From assembly GCF_022807995.1 (NCBI RefSeq), contig NZ_CP094351.1:4697501-4761500 (forward strand): 64,000 nt of DNA, given 5' to 3'. Of this stretch, positions 1 to 8,679 are shown one piece after another (positions within the stretch are counted from its first letter, which is position 1; the number at the start of each line of letters is the position of its first letter). The notes under the pieces are model-generated. The model was not told the origin of the DNA. It was given only the letters and a program-made list of their open reading frames with translations, and ran no database searches. Source of the stretch: Pseudomonas orientalis (GTDB lineage Bacteria; Pseudomonadota; Gammaproteobacteria; Pseudomonadales; Pseudomonadaceae). Made by a program: the position numbers and the translations under genes.

Positions 1-1265
1 TGTTCTTCGCGGATGTTGCCCATGCCGCCGGCCAACATGATCGGCTTGTGGTAGCCGCGCACTTCATCGCCACGCGGGGTGGTGATGGACTGCTCGAAGG
101 TGCGGAAGTAGCCGGTCAGCGCCGGGCGCCCGAATTCGTTGTTGAACGCGGCGCCGCCCAGCGGGCCTTCGATCATGATGTCCAGCGCGGTCACGATGCG
201 CTCAGGCTTGCCGTACGGCACTTCCCACGGCTGTTCGAAGCCCGGGATCTGCAGGTTGGACACGGTGAAACCGGTCAGGCCCGCCTTCGGCTTGGCGCCA
301 CGGCCGGTGGCGCCTTCGTCACGGATTTCGCCGCCCGAACCGGTCGCTGCGCCCGGGAACGGGGCAATCGCGGTCGGGTGGTTGTGGGTTTCGACCTTCA
401 TCAGGATGTGCACTGGCTCCTGCACCGCGCCGTACTGGCGGGTTTCAGGGTCCGGGAAGAAACGGCCGGCGACGGAGCCGACAATCACCGAGGCGTTGTC
501 CTTATAAGCCGACAGCACGCCTTCGCTGTGCATTACGTAGGTGTTCTTGATCATGCCGAACAGGCTTTTTTCCTGGCTTTCGCCATCAATATCCCAACTG
601 GCGTTGAAGATCTTGTGACGGCAGTGCTCGGAGTTGGCCTGGGCGAACATCATCAGTTCGATGTCGTGGGGGTTGCGCTTCAAGCCGTTGAAAGCAGTAA
701 CCAGATAGTCGATCTCATCTTCGGCCAGGGCCAGGCCCAGCTCGGTGTTGGCCTTCTCGAGGGCGGCGCGGCCACCGCCCAGCACGTCGATGGCGGTGAG
801 CGGCTTGGGTTCGGCGTGACTGAACAGGCCGGCAGCCTGTTCCAGCTGGCTGACGATGATCTGGGTCATGCGGTCGTGCAGGCTGCTGGCGATCAGCTCG
901 GCGTCGGCATCGCTGAACTGGCCCGCGACATAGAAGGCGATCCCACGCTCCAGGCGCTGGATTTTGTCCAGGCCGCAGTTGCGGGCGATGTCGCTGGCCT
1001 TGCTCGACCACGGCGAGATGGTGCCGAACCGCGGCAGAACCAGGAACAAGCGGCCGGTCGGCTCTTGAACGGGAACGCTTGGGCCGTACTTCAGAAGGCG
1101 TGCCAGCACTTGCTGTTCGTCGGCGGTCAAGACGCCGGCTACGTCGGCGAAGTGAGCAAATTCAGCGTACAGGCCTGTAACCGCTGGAACCTTCTGGCTC
1201 AGTTGCTCAAGGAGTTTGCTGTGGCGAAAGGCAGAAAGGGCAGGAGCGCCGCGCAGGATCAACAT
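1..1265 (-). CDS. purL: Phosphoribosylformylglycinamidine synthase, N-terminal part (cut by window edge)
   Basis: Converts FGAR, glutamine and ATP to FGAM in purine synthesis, in the cytoplasm. The first ~421 residues are visible; the protein should be about 1,300 residues, so the FGAM-synthase and C-terminal glutaminase parts lie mostly outside the window. It begins MLILRGAPALSAF, as in pseudomonad PurL. The signatures NSEHCRHKIFNASW, VETHNHPTAI and PGAATGSGGEIRDEG are visible, so the substrate/ATP-binding region looks intact. The start at 1265 is the first in-frame ATG and matches family N-termini. The gene is divergent from mltF across 286 bp that must hold both promoters. Identity is based on the protein sequence and is secure. 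Confidence 0.97.
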   Translation of the reverse strand, partial: MLILRGAPALSAFRHSKLLEQLSQKVPAVTGLYAEFAHFADVAGVLTADEQQVLARLLKYGPSVPVQEPTGRLFLVLPRFGTISPWSSKASDIARNCGLDKIQRLERGIAFYVAGQFSDADAELIASSLHDRMTQIIVSQLEQAAGLFSHAEPKPLTAIDVLGGGRAALEKANTELGLALAEDEIDYLVTAFNGLKRNPHDIELMMFAQANSEHCRHKIFNASWDIDGESQEKSLFGMIKNTYVMHSEGVLSAYKDNASVIVGSVAGRFFPDPETRQYGAVQEPVHILMKVETHNHPTAIAPFPGAATGSGGEIRDEGATGRGAKPKAGLTGFTVSNLQIPGFEQPWEVPYGKPERIVTALDIMIEGPLGGAAFNNEFGRPALTGYFRTFEQSITTPRGDEVRGYHKPIMLAGGMGNIREE

Positions 1266-1551
1266 CTTCGGGACAGCCTCGGGAAGGGGTGTGCTTTGAG
1301 GCCGTGCATTCTAGCGTAAACCTTCGCCAACGGCACCCGAAACGCTAACGCCGGCCGCTGCCGAACGTCAGTTGGCACGGTTTGCACGGCGCCGGGGGAT
1401 AATCCATGGCCTCGGGCGCAGATATTTTAACCGTCACAATCACGCGCCAGGCCGCGTTTCTGCGGGATGCAGCACAGTTTTGCAGCGACTAGCAGACAAG
1501 TGTGCCGCTGTCGAGATATGGCGCCGTGGGCCGTTTGCGTATACTGCGCAG

Positions 1552-3012
1552 ATGTTCTCCCCAACTGCTTTGCGCCCGCGATGCGCCAAATGGCTCATCG
1601 CAACCGGACTCTTCCTGATGCTCAGCGCCTGTGTTGATAAACCCAGCACGCTCGAGCGAATCAAGGAGGATGGCGTATTGCGGGTGGTTACCCGAAACAG
1701 CCCTGCCACATATTTCCAGGACCGCAACGGTGAAACCGGTTTCGAATACGAACTGGTCAAGCGCTTTGCTGATGACCTTGGCGTCAAACTGGAAATCGCA
1801 ACCGCCGACAACCTCGATGACCTGTTCGGCCAGTTGGGCAAGCCCAACGGCCCGGTGCTCGCCGCTGCCGGCCTGGTCAGCAGCGAGCAGCGCCAGCAGC
1901 AGGTGCGCTTCTCCCACCCGTACCTCGAAGTCACGCCGCAGATCATCTACCGCAACGGCCAGTCGCGCCCGACCAACGCGGCGGATCTGGTCGGCAAGAA
2001 GATCATGGTGCTCAAGGGCAGCACCCACGCCGAGCAGCTGGCAGCGCTTAAAAAACAGAACCCGGCCATCGAATACGAAGAGTCCGACGCCGTCGAGGTG
2101 GTCGATCTGCTGCGCATGGTCGACGAAGGCCAAATCGACCTGACCCTGGTGGACTCCAACGAAGTCGCCATGAACCAGGTGTACTTCCCCAACGTGCGGG
2201 TCGCGTTCGACCTGGGCAATGCCAGCAACCAGAGCTGGGCCGTGGCCGCGGGCGAGGACAACAGCCTGCTCAACGAAATCAACAGTTACCTGGACAAGGT
2301 CGAGAAGAACGGCACCCTCCAGCGTCTGAAAGATCGGTATTACGGGCACGTGGATGTACTGGGTTATGTCGGCGCCTATACCTTCGCCCAGCATTTGCAA
2401 CAGCGCCTGCCCAAGTACGAGAAGCACTTTCGCGCCTACGCCAAGCAAGAAAAGGTCGACTGGCGACTGTTGGCGGCCATCGGCTACCAGGAATCGCTAT
2501 GGCAACCGGCGGTAACGTCCAAGACCGGTGTGCGCGGCCTGATGATGCTGACCCAGAACACCGCGCAAGCCATGGGCGTGTCCAACCGCCTGGACCCCAA
2601 GCAGAGCATCATGGGCGGTGCCAAGTACCTGGCCAGGATCAAGGATGAGCTGGACGACAAGATCGCCGAGCCCGACCGCACCTGGTTTGCCCTCGCCGCC
2701 TACAACGTCGGCACCGGCCACCTGGATGACGCACGTCTTCTGGCCAAGAAGGAAGGCCTGAACCCGAACAAATGGCTGGATGTGAAAAAAATGCTGCCGC
2801 GCCTGTCGCAAAAGCAGTGGTACAGCAAGACGCGCTATGGTTATGCCCGGGGCGGCGAGCCGGTGCATTTCGTGGCCAACATCCGGCGCTACTACGACAT
2901 TCTGACCTGGGTGACCCAGCCTCAGTTGGAAGGGAACCAGGTGGTGGAAGGCGACCTGCATGTGCCGGGTGTGGACAAGACCAAGCCGCCGGAAGAGACC
3001 CCACAGTTATAA
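1552..3012 (+). CDS. mltF: Membrane-bound lytic murein transglycosylase F
   Basis: Outer-membrane-anchored enzyme that cleaves peptidoglycan between MurNAc and GlcNAc with 1,6-anhydro product formation. The 486-residue protein starts MFSPTALRPRC and has a hydrophobic segment ending LMLSAC, a lipobox with the lipidated Cys near residue 27. Residues ~35-265 are a periplasmic solute-binding domain (LERIKEDGVLRVVTRNSP). Residues ~290-450 are an SLT catalytic domain with AAIGYQESLWQP, where the Glu is catalytic, and later ALAAYNVGTGH. An earlier in-frame start at 1372 would add 60 residues before the signal peptide, so 1552 is preferred. Lies next to purL, as commonly seen in pseudomonads. Confidence 0.95.
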   Translation: MFSPTALRPRCAKWLIATGLFLMLSACVDKPSTLERIKEDGVLRVVTRNSPATYFQDRNGETGFEYELVKRFADDLGVKLEIATADNLDDLFGQLGKPNGPVLAAAGLVSSEQRQQQVRFSHPYLEVTPQIIYRNGQSRPTNAADLVGKKIMVLKGSTHAEQLAALKKQNPAIEYEESDAVEVVDLLRMVDEGQIDLTLVDSNEVAMNQVYFPNVRVAFDLGNASNQSWAVAAGEDNSLLNEINSYLDKVEKNGTLQRLKDRYYGHVDVLGYVGAYTFAQHLQQRLPKYEKHFRAYAKQEKVDWRLLAAIGYQESLWQPAVTSKTGVRGLMMLTQNTAQAMGVSNRLDPKQSIMGGAKYLARIKDELDDKIAEPDRTWFALAAYNVGTGHLDDARLLAKKEGLNPNKWLDVKKMLPRLSQKQWYSKTRYGYARGGEPVHFVANIRRYYDILTWVTQPQLEGNQVVEGDLHVPGVDKTKPPEETPQL

Positions 3013-3029
3013 GAACACAGAGAATCAAT

Positions 3030-3060
3030 GTGGGAGGGGGCTTGCCCCCGATAGCGGTGG
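3030..3060 (+). repeat. REP element, G-rich type, first unit of an inverted pair
   Basis: GTGGGAGGGGGCTTGCCCCC followed by GATAGCGGTGG. The inverted partner starts at about 3093 (CCATCGGGGGCAAGC), is interrupted by the IS element at 3108, and resumes at 4354 (AGCCCCCTCCCACATTT). Together they form a BIME downstream of mltF. Confidence 0.9.
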
Positions 3061-3176
3061 AACAATCACTGTATATAGTGACTGACACTCTGCCATCGGG
3101 GGCAAGCTGATCTGGCCTAATGAAATTGGACACATCAATAGGGCGCTATGATGGCGCCCAAACCTGAGGTGTACAG

Positions 3177-3482
3177 ATGATGCGAAAGTCCTATTCCAGT
3201 GAGGTCAAACTCAACGCTGCAAGCATGGTGCTTGATCAAAACATGCCTGTTCCCGAAGTTTGCGCCAGTTTGGATATTGGCCCTACGGCTTTGCGTCGCT
3301 GGGTCGAGCAGGTGCGTAAAGAGCGCGCCGGATCCACGATGACGGGCACAAAAGCAATTACTACCGATCAGAAGAAAATTCAGGAACTCCAAGCCCTGCT
3401 CAGGCAGAAAGATCGAGATATCGAAATCCTAAAAAAGGCCAGTGTTCTCCTGCTTTTGGACTCCAAAGATCATTCCCTCTGA
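3177..3482 (+). CDS. IS3-family transposase OrfA (helix-turn-helix subunit)
   Basis: A 101-residue protein beginning MMRKSYSSEVKLNAASMVL. The N-terminal helix-turn-helix (residues ~5-55, with VPEVCASLDIGPTALRRWV) is the IS3 OrfA DNA-binding fold that recognises the element ends. Residues ~65-90 (KKIQELQALLRQKDRDIEIL) form the leucine-zipper-like coil used for multimerisation. The frame ends at a TGA at 3480-3482. Ribosomes that slip at the heptamer at 3431-3437 would make the OrfAB transposase instead. ATGs at 3177 and 3180 are equivalent candidates for the start. Confidence 0.92.
   Translation: MMRKSYSSEVKLNAASMVLDQNMPVPEVCASLDIGPTALRRWVEQVRKERAGSTMTGTKAITTDQKKIQELQALLRQKDRDIEILKKASVLLLLDSKDHSL
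3431..3437 (+). other. Programmed -1 frameshift heptamer of the IS
   Basis: AAAAAAG lies in the zero frame as A-AAA-AAG (CTA AAA AAG) inside orfA. This is the classic IS3-family slippery site. A -1 shift here joins orfA to the orfB frame, which is open from the heptamer to the stop at 4313-4315. Confidence 0.85.
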
Positions 3483-4315
3483 TCAGCGAGCTAGGCGAAC
3501 AGTACGGCATTACAGATTGCTGTCGTGTTTTTGAAGTCAACCGCAGCAGCTACTACGCCTGGCGCCAGCGCCAGGGAAAAATCAACCTGGAGCGCGAAGC
3601 GCTCAAGGTTGTTCTCGTTAAGTACCACAAGGCCTCAAGAGGATCGGCTGGAGCGCGAACCCTTTCTGAAGACCTGCGAGGTGCAGGCCATCAGGTGGGG
3701 CGTTACATGGCTCGCAGCTTGATGAAGGAAGCCGGGATTGCCAGCCGCCAACGCAGGCCCCACAAATACAAATCGTCAGGCGTGGAGTCTCTGGTGGCTG
3801 AGCATGAACTGGAGCGCGAGTTCTACGTAGCGGACATCAACAAGGTCTGGTGCGCGGACATCACCTATATCCAGCTCGGTAAGCGCTGGCTCTACTTCTC
3901 GGTAGTTTTGGACCTGTTTGCCCGCCGAGTGGTGGGGTGGTCGTATTCACTGGTCGCTGATGCGACGTTGGCTACTGAGTCACTGCGCATGGCTGTTGAA
4001 TTGAGAGGGAGGCCTAAAGGTGTGCTGTTTCATTCCGACCAAGGCTGCCAGTACACCAGTCATAAATTCAGGGCTGAATTGCAGGCCCATGAGCTCAAGC
4101 AGAGCATGAGTCGAAAAGGGCAGTGCTGGGATAATGCCCCGATGGAGCGTTTCTTTGGCAGCTTGAAGTCCGAGTGGGTGCCCGAGAAAGGCTACAGCTC
4201 GGAGTACGAAGCTCGGGCAGATATCAACCGATATGTGGCGCGCTACAACAGTGTAAGGCGCCACAGTTACAACGGTTACCACTCACCGATAGCGGCGGAA
4301 AAGCTAGCGGCGTGA
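3437..4315 (+). CDS. IS3-family transposase OrfB catalytic region (expressed as OrfAB by frameshift)
   Basis: Catalytic DDE recombinase part of the transposase. The -1 frame is open without a stop from the slippery heptamer (3431-3437) to TGA at 4313, and contains an HTH_21-like N-terminal part (LISELGEQYGITDCCRVFEV) and an rve integrase core. The three acidic residues are seen in WCADITYI, FHSDQGCQYTS and DNAPMERFFGSLK, giving D-D-E. The first ATG of this frame lies deep inside at 3695, which supports expression by frameshifting rather than independent initiation. No internal lesion is visible. Confidence 0.92.
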   Translation, partial: GQCSPAFGLQRSFPLISELGEQYGITDCCRVFEVNRSSYYAWRQRQGKINLEREALKVVLVKYHKASRGSAGARTLSEDLRGAGHQVGRYMARSLMKEAGIASRQRRPHKYKSSGVESLVAEHELEREFYVADINKVWCADITYIQLGKRWLYFSVVLDLFARRVVGWSYSLVADATLATESLRMAVELRGRPKGVLFHSDQGCQYTSHKFRAELQAHELKQSMSRKGQCWDNAPMERFFGSLKSEWVPEKGYSSEYEARADINRYVARYNSVRRHSYNGYHSPIAAEKLAA

Positions 4316-4379
4316 AAACCGATAAGAATGTCCAAAATTACTGGACCAGATCAAGCCCCCTCCCACATTTGGATCGGCG

Positions 4380-4673
4380 CTAGGATTGGAGACCGGTCAG
4401 CAGATGGACGACGCCTCCCGTCAACACCATGACGCCCGGTACGCCCGCTGCCTTCAACGCCTGTTCATCCAACCGCCCCGCCTCTTTCAACTGCACCCGC
4501 ACCCGCGTCAGCGCCACGCGTTGTTGCGAAATGAGGTTTGCCTCACCGCCCAGTGCGCTCAGCACATCGACCGATAACAGGCCCTCCCCCGCCGGCGCCG
4601 GCGCCGCGACTGTCTCCACAATCAAATCCGGCGTCAGGGCTTTCCAGAACGCCTGCTGCAATTTCTCGAACAT
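4380..4673 (-). CDS. Small PTS EIIB-like protein lacking the phospho-cysteine
   Basis: A 97-residue protein whose residues ~35-97 resemble a glucose-class EIIB domain: LSALGGEANLISQQ followed by ALTRVRVQLKE. The equivalent stretch of TreB in the same locus reads LENLGGCDNLEQAAH then CVTRLRLALKD. The TreB cysteine, which carries the phosphate, is Glu here, so phosphotransfer through this residue is impossible. It starts 2 nt after the stop of the fused EIIA-HPr-EI gene, so it is probably translationally coupled and belongs to the trehalose PTS operon. A regulatory or decoy IIB role is inference; it could also be a decaying domain. The stop lies just before the REP/IS junction. Confidence 0.75.
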   Translation of the reverse strand: MFEKLQQAFWKALTPDLIVETVAAPAPAGEGLLSVDVLSALGGEANLISQQRVALTRVRVQLKEAGRLDEQALKAAGVPGVMVLTGGVVHLLTGLQS

Positions 4674-4675
4674 GC

Positions 4676-7207
4676 TCAGTGCTCCACGACAGATGAGGTT
4701 TCAACGGTGGCGGCGTGGTACAGGCGCAGGGCCTCACGCACCTGGCCGGCTTCTTCCAGGCCCAGCACCTGGCGGGCGATGACCTGGCAGTCGGCCAGGT
4801 CCAGTTCACGTACGGTGGCCTTGATGCTCGGGATCAAGGGTACGCTGACCGACAGTTCATCCACCCCCAAACCGATCAGCACCGGCACCGCCAGGGTTTC
4901 GGAGGCCAGCGCACCGCAGACGCCCACCCACTTGCCGTGGGCATGGGCAGCCTTGACGGTGCTGGCGATCAGGCGCAGCACCGCCGGGTGAAAACTGTCG
5001 GCCTGACTGGCCAGGCGTGGGTGATCGCGATCCATGGCCAGGGTGTATTGGGTCAGGTCATTGGTGCCGATGGAAAAGAAATCCACATGGGGGGCGAACA
5101 CATCCGCCATCAACGCGGCGGACGGCACTTCAATCATGATGCCCAGCTTCGGCAACTCGCTGAGCCCGAGTGCCCGCGCCTCCTCTTCAAGCATCTTGCG
5201 CGCCAGATGCAGCTCCGCAAGCAGGCTCACCATCGGCAACATAATGTGCAGCCGCGCCAGCCCGGCACAGGCAAGGATTGCACGCAACTGCTCACGCAGC
5301 AGTTCCGGCCGCTCCAGGCACAGGCGAATACCGCGCACGCCCAGGAACGGGTTGGTTTCGGCTTCCATCGGTACATAGGCCAGTGGCTTGTCGCCGCCGA
5401 CATCCAGGGTGCGCACCACCAGATTGCGCTCGGTGCCCAGGGCACGGGCAATGGTGCGATAGGTGCCGGCCTGCTCGGCCGGGCTGGGCGCGCGATTGCG
5501 GTCCAGGTAGAGAAATTCCGAACGCAGCAGACCGACGCCTGCGCCGCCCAGGGCCAGGGACTGCTCCACTTCCTGCAACGAGGCGACGTTGGCCGTGACG
5601 TCGACGTGATGGCCGTCGCGGGTGACGGCAGCCAGTGCGGCCTCGGCCACTTCGCGCTGACGTCGCAACCCTTGCCGCTCACGGGCAGCCTGGGAGTGGT
5701 CGATGTCGACCTGGTCCGGCTCCAGATGCAGTTCGCCCCTGTCGGCGTCAAGCAGCACCTGCGTACCCTCGGCCAACGCCAATACGTCAGCGGGCGCACC
5801 ACAGAGGGCGGGGATGCCCAGTGCTCGGGCGAGGATGGCGACGTGACTGGTCGCCCCGCCGCCGACCGTAACAAATCCCAACACCTTGCTGGTGTCGAGA
5901 TTCGCGGTTTGCGAGGGGGTCAGTTGCTCGGCGATCAAGATTGCCCGCTCCGGCAGCGCCCAGGCGCGATCCTCAACCCCCAGAATCAGTTTGAGCACGC
6001 GTTGGCCGACATCGGACAGGTCTGCGGCACGCTCGGCGAGCAACGTATTGCCCAGCCCCTGAAACAATTTAGCCGTGGCGGCGGTGGCGCTGTTCCAGGC
6101 AAATGCCGCGCTTTTGCCCTTGGCCAGCAACAGGTGGGCCTGCTCGAGCAGTGTCGGGTCTTCCAGCAGTTCCTGATGGGCGCGGAAGATATCGGCCTGG
6201 GCACTGCCGGTGGCGCCGGCCTGCAAGCGTTGCAACGCTTCATTCGCCGCCAGCAGGCCACGCATCAATGCATCGCGCTCGGCGGCTTCGCCCGTGCCGG
6301 CTTCAGTAATCAACAGCTCAGGCTCAGCCACTTGGACCACTTGACCGAACGCCGAACCGGGTGACGCACAGATGCCGCGCAGCAGTGCAGCCGAGGATAC
6401 CGGCGTAACCGGTTCAACCGGCTCGGCCGCAGCCACCACCGCTTCGCCACAGCCCTCGGCCAATAAAGCCGCCAATGCCCGGATCGCGGCCTCGGCGTCC
6501 TCCCCCGCCGCACTCACCTGCAAGGTGTCGCCCCGCACGGTTTGCAGCGCCATGATTGCCACCAACGACTTGGCGTTGGCGCTCTGGGTTTGCTTGTGCA
6601 GGTAAATGCTCGAACTGAAACCTTTCGCCGCCTGGGCCAACACCGCCGCAGGGCGAGCGTGCAAGCCGTGGGCATTGAGCAAGGTCAGCGGTTTGGAGAA
6701 CAGCGCCGAGCCCTGCTCCTCAATCGAGTCTGTCGCTGCCTCGCCGGGGGAGAGTCGCAGCACTGGCCGACCCTCTTCAACCATTTCGCCCTGCGCCGCC
6801 AGCACCACAAACGGCTCGCCACTGACCACCAGCATCAAGGTCAGCAAACTGCGCGCATTGAGCGCCACATAGTCGGCGTCGAACTCGATCAATGCTTGGC
6901 CGGCCGTCACGCGCTGGCCCTCTTCGACCAGGCGGGTGAAGCCCTTGCCTGCCAGGCTCACGCTGTCCAGGCCGATATGCATCAGCACCTGCACGCCGTT
7001 GTCGTCGGTGACGCTGACCGCATGGCCGCTGTCCTGGATATTGCTGATCATCCCGGCCAAGGGTGCACAGAGCGTCTGCGAGGTGGGATCGATGCACACG
7101 CCGTCGCCAATCATGCGACTGGAAAATACCGGGTCTGGCACCTGATCCAATGCCAGCAGCATCCCGGACAGGGGTGCCAGCAGTTCCACGGGTTGAGAGG
7201 GGTTCAT
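4676..7207 (-). CDS. Fused PTS phosphotransferase EIIA(Glc-type)-HPr-EI
   Basis: An 843-residue multiphosphoryl-transfer protein that passes phosphate from PEP through EI and HPr to an EIIA domain and then to a permease IIB. Domains in order: EIIA (~1-150) with LMHIGLD, phospho-His ~77; HPr (~170-255) with NAHGLHARPA, phospho-His ~183; EI (~275-830) with GGGATSHVAILAR, phospho-His ~455, then PEP-binding TIM-barrel motifs (VRTLDVGGDKPL, FSIGTNDLTQY). All three phospho-histidines are present. The start at 7207 has a ribosome site (AGGTGAAGCC-ATG). It is the only EI/HPr/EIIA seen here, and TreB lacks an IIA domain, so it most likely feeds TreB. The same architecture occurs in pseudomonad N-acetylglucosamine PTS loci. 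Confidence 0.93.
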   Translation of the reverse strand: MNPSQPVELLAPLSGMLLALDQVPDPVFSSRMIGDGVCIDPTSQTLCAPLAGMISNIQDSGHAVSVTDDNGVQVLMHIGLDSVSLAGKGFTRLVEEGQRVTAGQALIEFDADYVALNARSLLTLMLVVSGEPFVVLAAQGEMVEEGRPVLRLSPGEAATDSIEEQGSALFSKPLTLLNAHGLHARPAAVLAQAAKGFSSSIYLHKQTQSANAKSLVAIMALQTVRGDTLQVSAAGEDAEAAIRALAALLAEGCGEAVVAAAEPVEPVTPVSSAALLRGICASPGSAFGQVVQVAEPELLITEAGTGEAAERDALMRGLLAANEALQRLQAGATGSAQADIFRAHQELLEDPTLLEQAHLLLAKGKSAAFAWNSATAATAKLFQGLGNTLLAERAADLSDVGQRVLKLILGVEDRAWALPERAILIAEQLTPSQTANLDTSKVLGFVTVGGGATSHVAILARALGIPALCGAPADVLALAEGTQVLLDADRGELHLEPDQVDIDHSQAARERQGLRRQREVAEAALAAVTRDGHHVDVTANVASLQEVEQSLALGGAGVGLLRSEFLYLDRNRAPSPAEQAGTYRTIARALGTERNLVVRTLDVGGDKPLAYVPMEAETNPFLGVRGIRLCLERPELLREQLRAILACAGLARLHIMLPMVSLLAELHLARKMLEEEARALGLSELPKLGIMIEVPSAALMADVFAPHVDFFSIGTNDLTQYTLAMDRDHPRLASQADSFHPAVLRLIASTVKAAHAHGKWVGVCGALASETLAVPVLIGLGVDELSVSVPLIPSIKATVRELDLADCQVIARQVLGLEEAGQVREALRLYHAATVETSSVVEH

Positions 7208-7258
7208 GGCTTCACCTGTAGTATTTTTTCTTTAAATTCGTGGGAAACGAGATCAAAT

Positions 7259-7283
7259 GTGGGAGGGGGTTGCTCCCTCCCAC
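7259..7283 (-). terminator. G-rich inverted repeat between porin and EI-fusion gene
   Basis: GTGGGAGGGGG-TTG-CTCCCTCCCAC forms a hairpin of about 11 bp in the porin-to-PTS intergenic space. It is a contracted REP. It lacks a clear T-tract next to the stem, so it may protect mRNA ends or attenuate rather than terminate. Confidence 0.5.
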
Positions 7284-7294
7284 ATCAGTACGGG

Positions 7295-8515
7295 TTATTT
7301 CCACCAGTACTCAACTTGCACGCCCATGTTCGAGCCATGCCGCGCCGTGCCGTAGGCCCCGGTGTCGGACAACGCCGAACCTGCCGCCAGTTCATTCGCC
7401 GCGCGCTTGGCCGCCTGGTTCCAAGTGGCGTAGGTGTAGTACAAGCGCACTTCCGGCCGCGCCCAGAACTCCGGCCCCTTGGGCGACCAGGTCGGCGCGA
7501 AGGTGAACTTGCTCAGCTTGCGCGTACCGCCCGTGGCCTCGACCTGATCGTGCCCCAGCTCGGTGACCAGTTTGAATTGCTCGCTGATGGCATACGCCGG
7601 GCGCACGCCGAGCGACAGCCAGTTCTGGTCCTGACGCCCCGGGCGCACATCCTTCTGGTACACCGCCTGGGCCTGCCCGCCAAAACGCGGGGTCAGTTGC
7701 CAGTCGAAAAACTCCACGGCTCGGTAGCTCTTGCTGCTCTTGTCCAACCGCGTATTGCCGGTGTAGCCCAGGCCGGTGCCGGGGCCTTCGCCATACTGCA
7801 GGGCGAACTTGTTCTTGCCGCCCAGGAACGCGCTCTGTACATGCTGCGCAGTCAGGGCCCACCCGCTGTTGGTGTCACGCCCGCCGGCCTTCTGGATGTA
7901 GCTCAAGCCAAACTCCAGTTCGCCGCCGGGGTTGGTGTTGAAACCGGCCACGTTGAAGTCATGACGGGTGGCGTGTTCCTTCTGGTACAGGTTGTCTTTG
8001 CGTGACAGCGCGTAGCTGTATTTCAAGCCGCCGATCAGCACATCCTCGACGCCCCCGCCGGTTGCGCTCTGGTTCCAGTAGTAGAAGTCGGAGATATGGA
8101 TGTCGTTACGTTTGTAGTAACGCCGCCCGGCCCACAGCGAACCGCCATTGAGGCTGGGCAGGTTGGACCACTGCGCGTACATCTGCGGCATACGCGCAGA
8201 GCCGTTGTTCTCGCCCTGGAATTTCAGGGCGCGGTCGTACTTGTTATAGAGCGACGCCATGGCATCGACGCTGAGCACCGAGCCATCGTCGAAGGTCAGC
8301 AGGTCCTGGCGCAATTCCAGTTCACCGTACTGTTCGCATTCGTTGCCCAAGCGGTATTTGGTTTGCGCGCCCGGCAATTGGAAGCACTGCTGCTTGCCGC
8401 TGCCGGTAGAGGTGCCCGCGCCGCTGCGCAGGTAGCCTCCAAACTCAAGGGCTTGAGCGCCGAAGGGCAGGCTCAGGCAGGATGCAACGAGGCCCAGCTT
8501 TATTGTTGTTTTCAT
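7295..8515 (-). CDS. Maltoporin-like (LamB-family) outer-membrane carbohydrate porin
   Basis: A 406-residue outer-membrane beta-barrel expected to let trehalose or other oligosaccharides cross the outer membrane. It begins MKTTIKLGLVASCLSLPFGAQA, a signal peptide with likely cleavage after AQA, and the mature part starts LEFGGYLRSGAG as in LamB proteins. Alternating beta-strand patterns run to a C-terminal aromatic-rich strand ending VEYWWK. The start at 8515 is chosen because it is directly preceded by GGAGTGCTTT and begins the signal peptide; longer upstream starts would place charged residues first. The gene lies between treC and the EI-fusion gene, all on the minus strand, which ties it to trehalose uptake. 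Confidence 0.88.
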   Translation of the reverse strand: MKTTIKLGLVASCLSLPFGAQALEFGGYLRSGAGTSTGSGKQQCFQLPGAQTKYRLGNECEQYGELELRQDLLTFDDGSVLSVDAMASLYNKYDRALKFQGENNGSARMPQMYAQWSNLPSLNGGSLWAGRRYYKRNDIHISDFYYWNQSATGGGVEDVLIGGLKYSYALSRKDNLYQKEHATRHDFNVAGFNTNPGGELEFGLSYIQKAGGRDTNSGWALTAQHVQSAFLGGKNKFALQYGEGPGTGLGYTGNTRLDKSSKSYRAVEFFDWQLTPRFGGQAQAVYQKDVRPGRQDQNWLSLGVRPAYAISEQFKLVTELGHDQVEATGGTRKLSKFTFAPTWSPKGPEFWARPEVRLYYTYATWNQAAKRAANELAAGSALSDTGAYGTARHGSNMGVQVEYWWK

Positions 8516-8572
8516 AAAGCACTCCGATATTTTTATTGTTTTTCTTACTGTCTTGCGTGACGCGATCACCTA

Positions 8573-8670
8573 TAGGAGCGAGCTTGCTCGCGAAGAACTT
8601 CCAGGCCCCACGCTGCACCTGGAAGGGCGCGTTATGGTTGACGATCTTCGCGAGCAAGCTCGCTCCTACA
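8573..8670. repeat. Paired REP of the TAGGAGCGAGCTTGCTCGCG type
   Basis: Two inverted units, TAGGAGCGAGCTTGCTCGCG and CGCGAGCAAGCTCGCTCCTA, about 55 bp apart, fill the treC-porin gap. The inner spacer ends GCGTTATGGTTGACGAT, closely matching the other two copies in this window (23835, 37872). Confidence 0.9.
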
Positions 8671-8679
8671 GGCGGTACT

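Larger units (their letters stand above)
3108..4353 (+). mobile_element. IS3-family insertion sequence, complete, 1246 bp
   Basis: The ends are imperfect inverted repeats: left TGATCTGGCCTAATG..TTGGAC, right (reverse complement) TGATCTGGTCCAGTA..TTGGAC, 18 of 24 positions equal. It is flanked by a 3-bp direct repeat AGC at 3105-3107 and 4354-4356. Two overlapping frames, orfA and orfB, are joined by a putative -1 frameshift, and the DDE residues are present. Both frames are open, so the element looks functional. It sits in the loop of a REP palindrome, splitting it. The IS3 family is clear; the exact subgroup and name were not determined. Confidence 0.95.

Noticed and set aside
48..1319. Long plus-strand open frame opposite purL
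   Set aside because: It mirrors the high-GC purL sequence on the other strand; its residues show no family pattern, whereas the minus strand reads as PurL.
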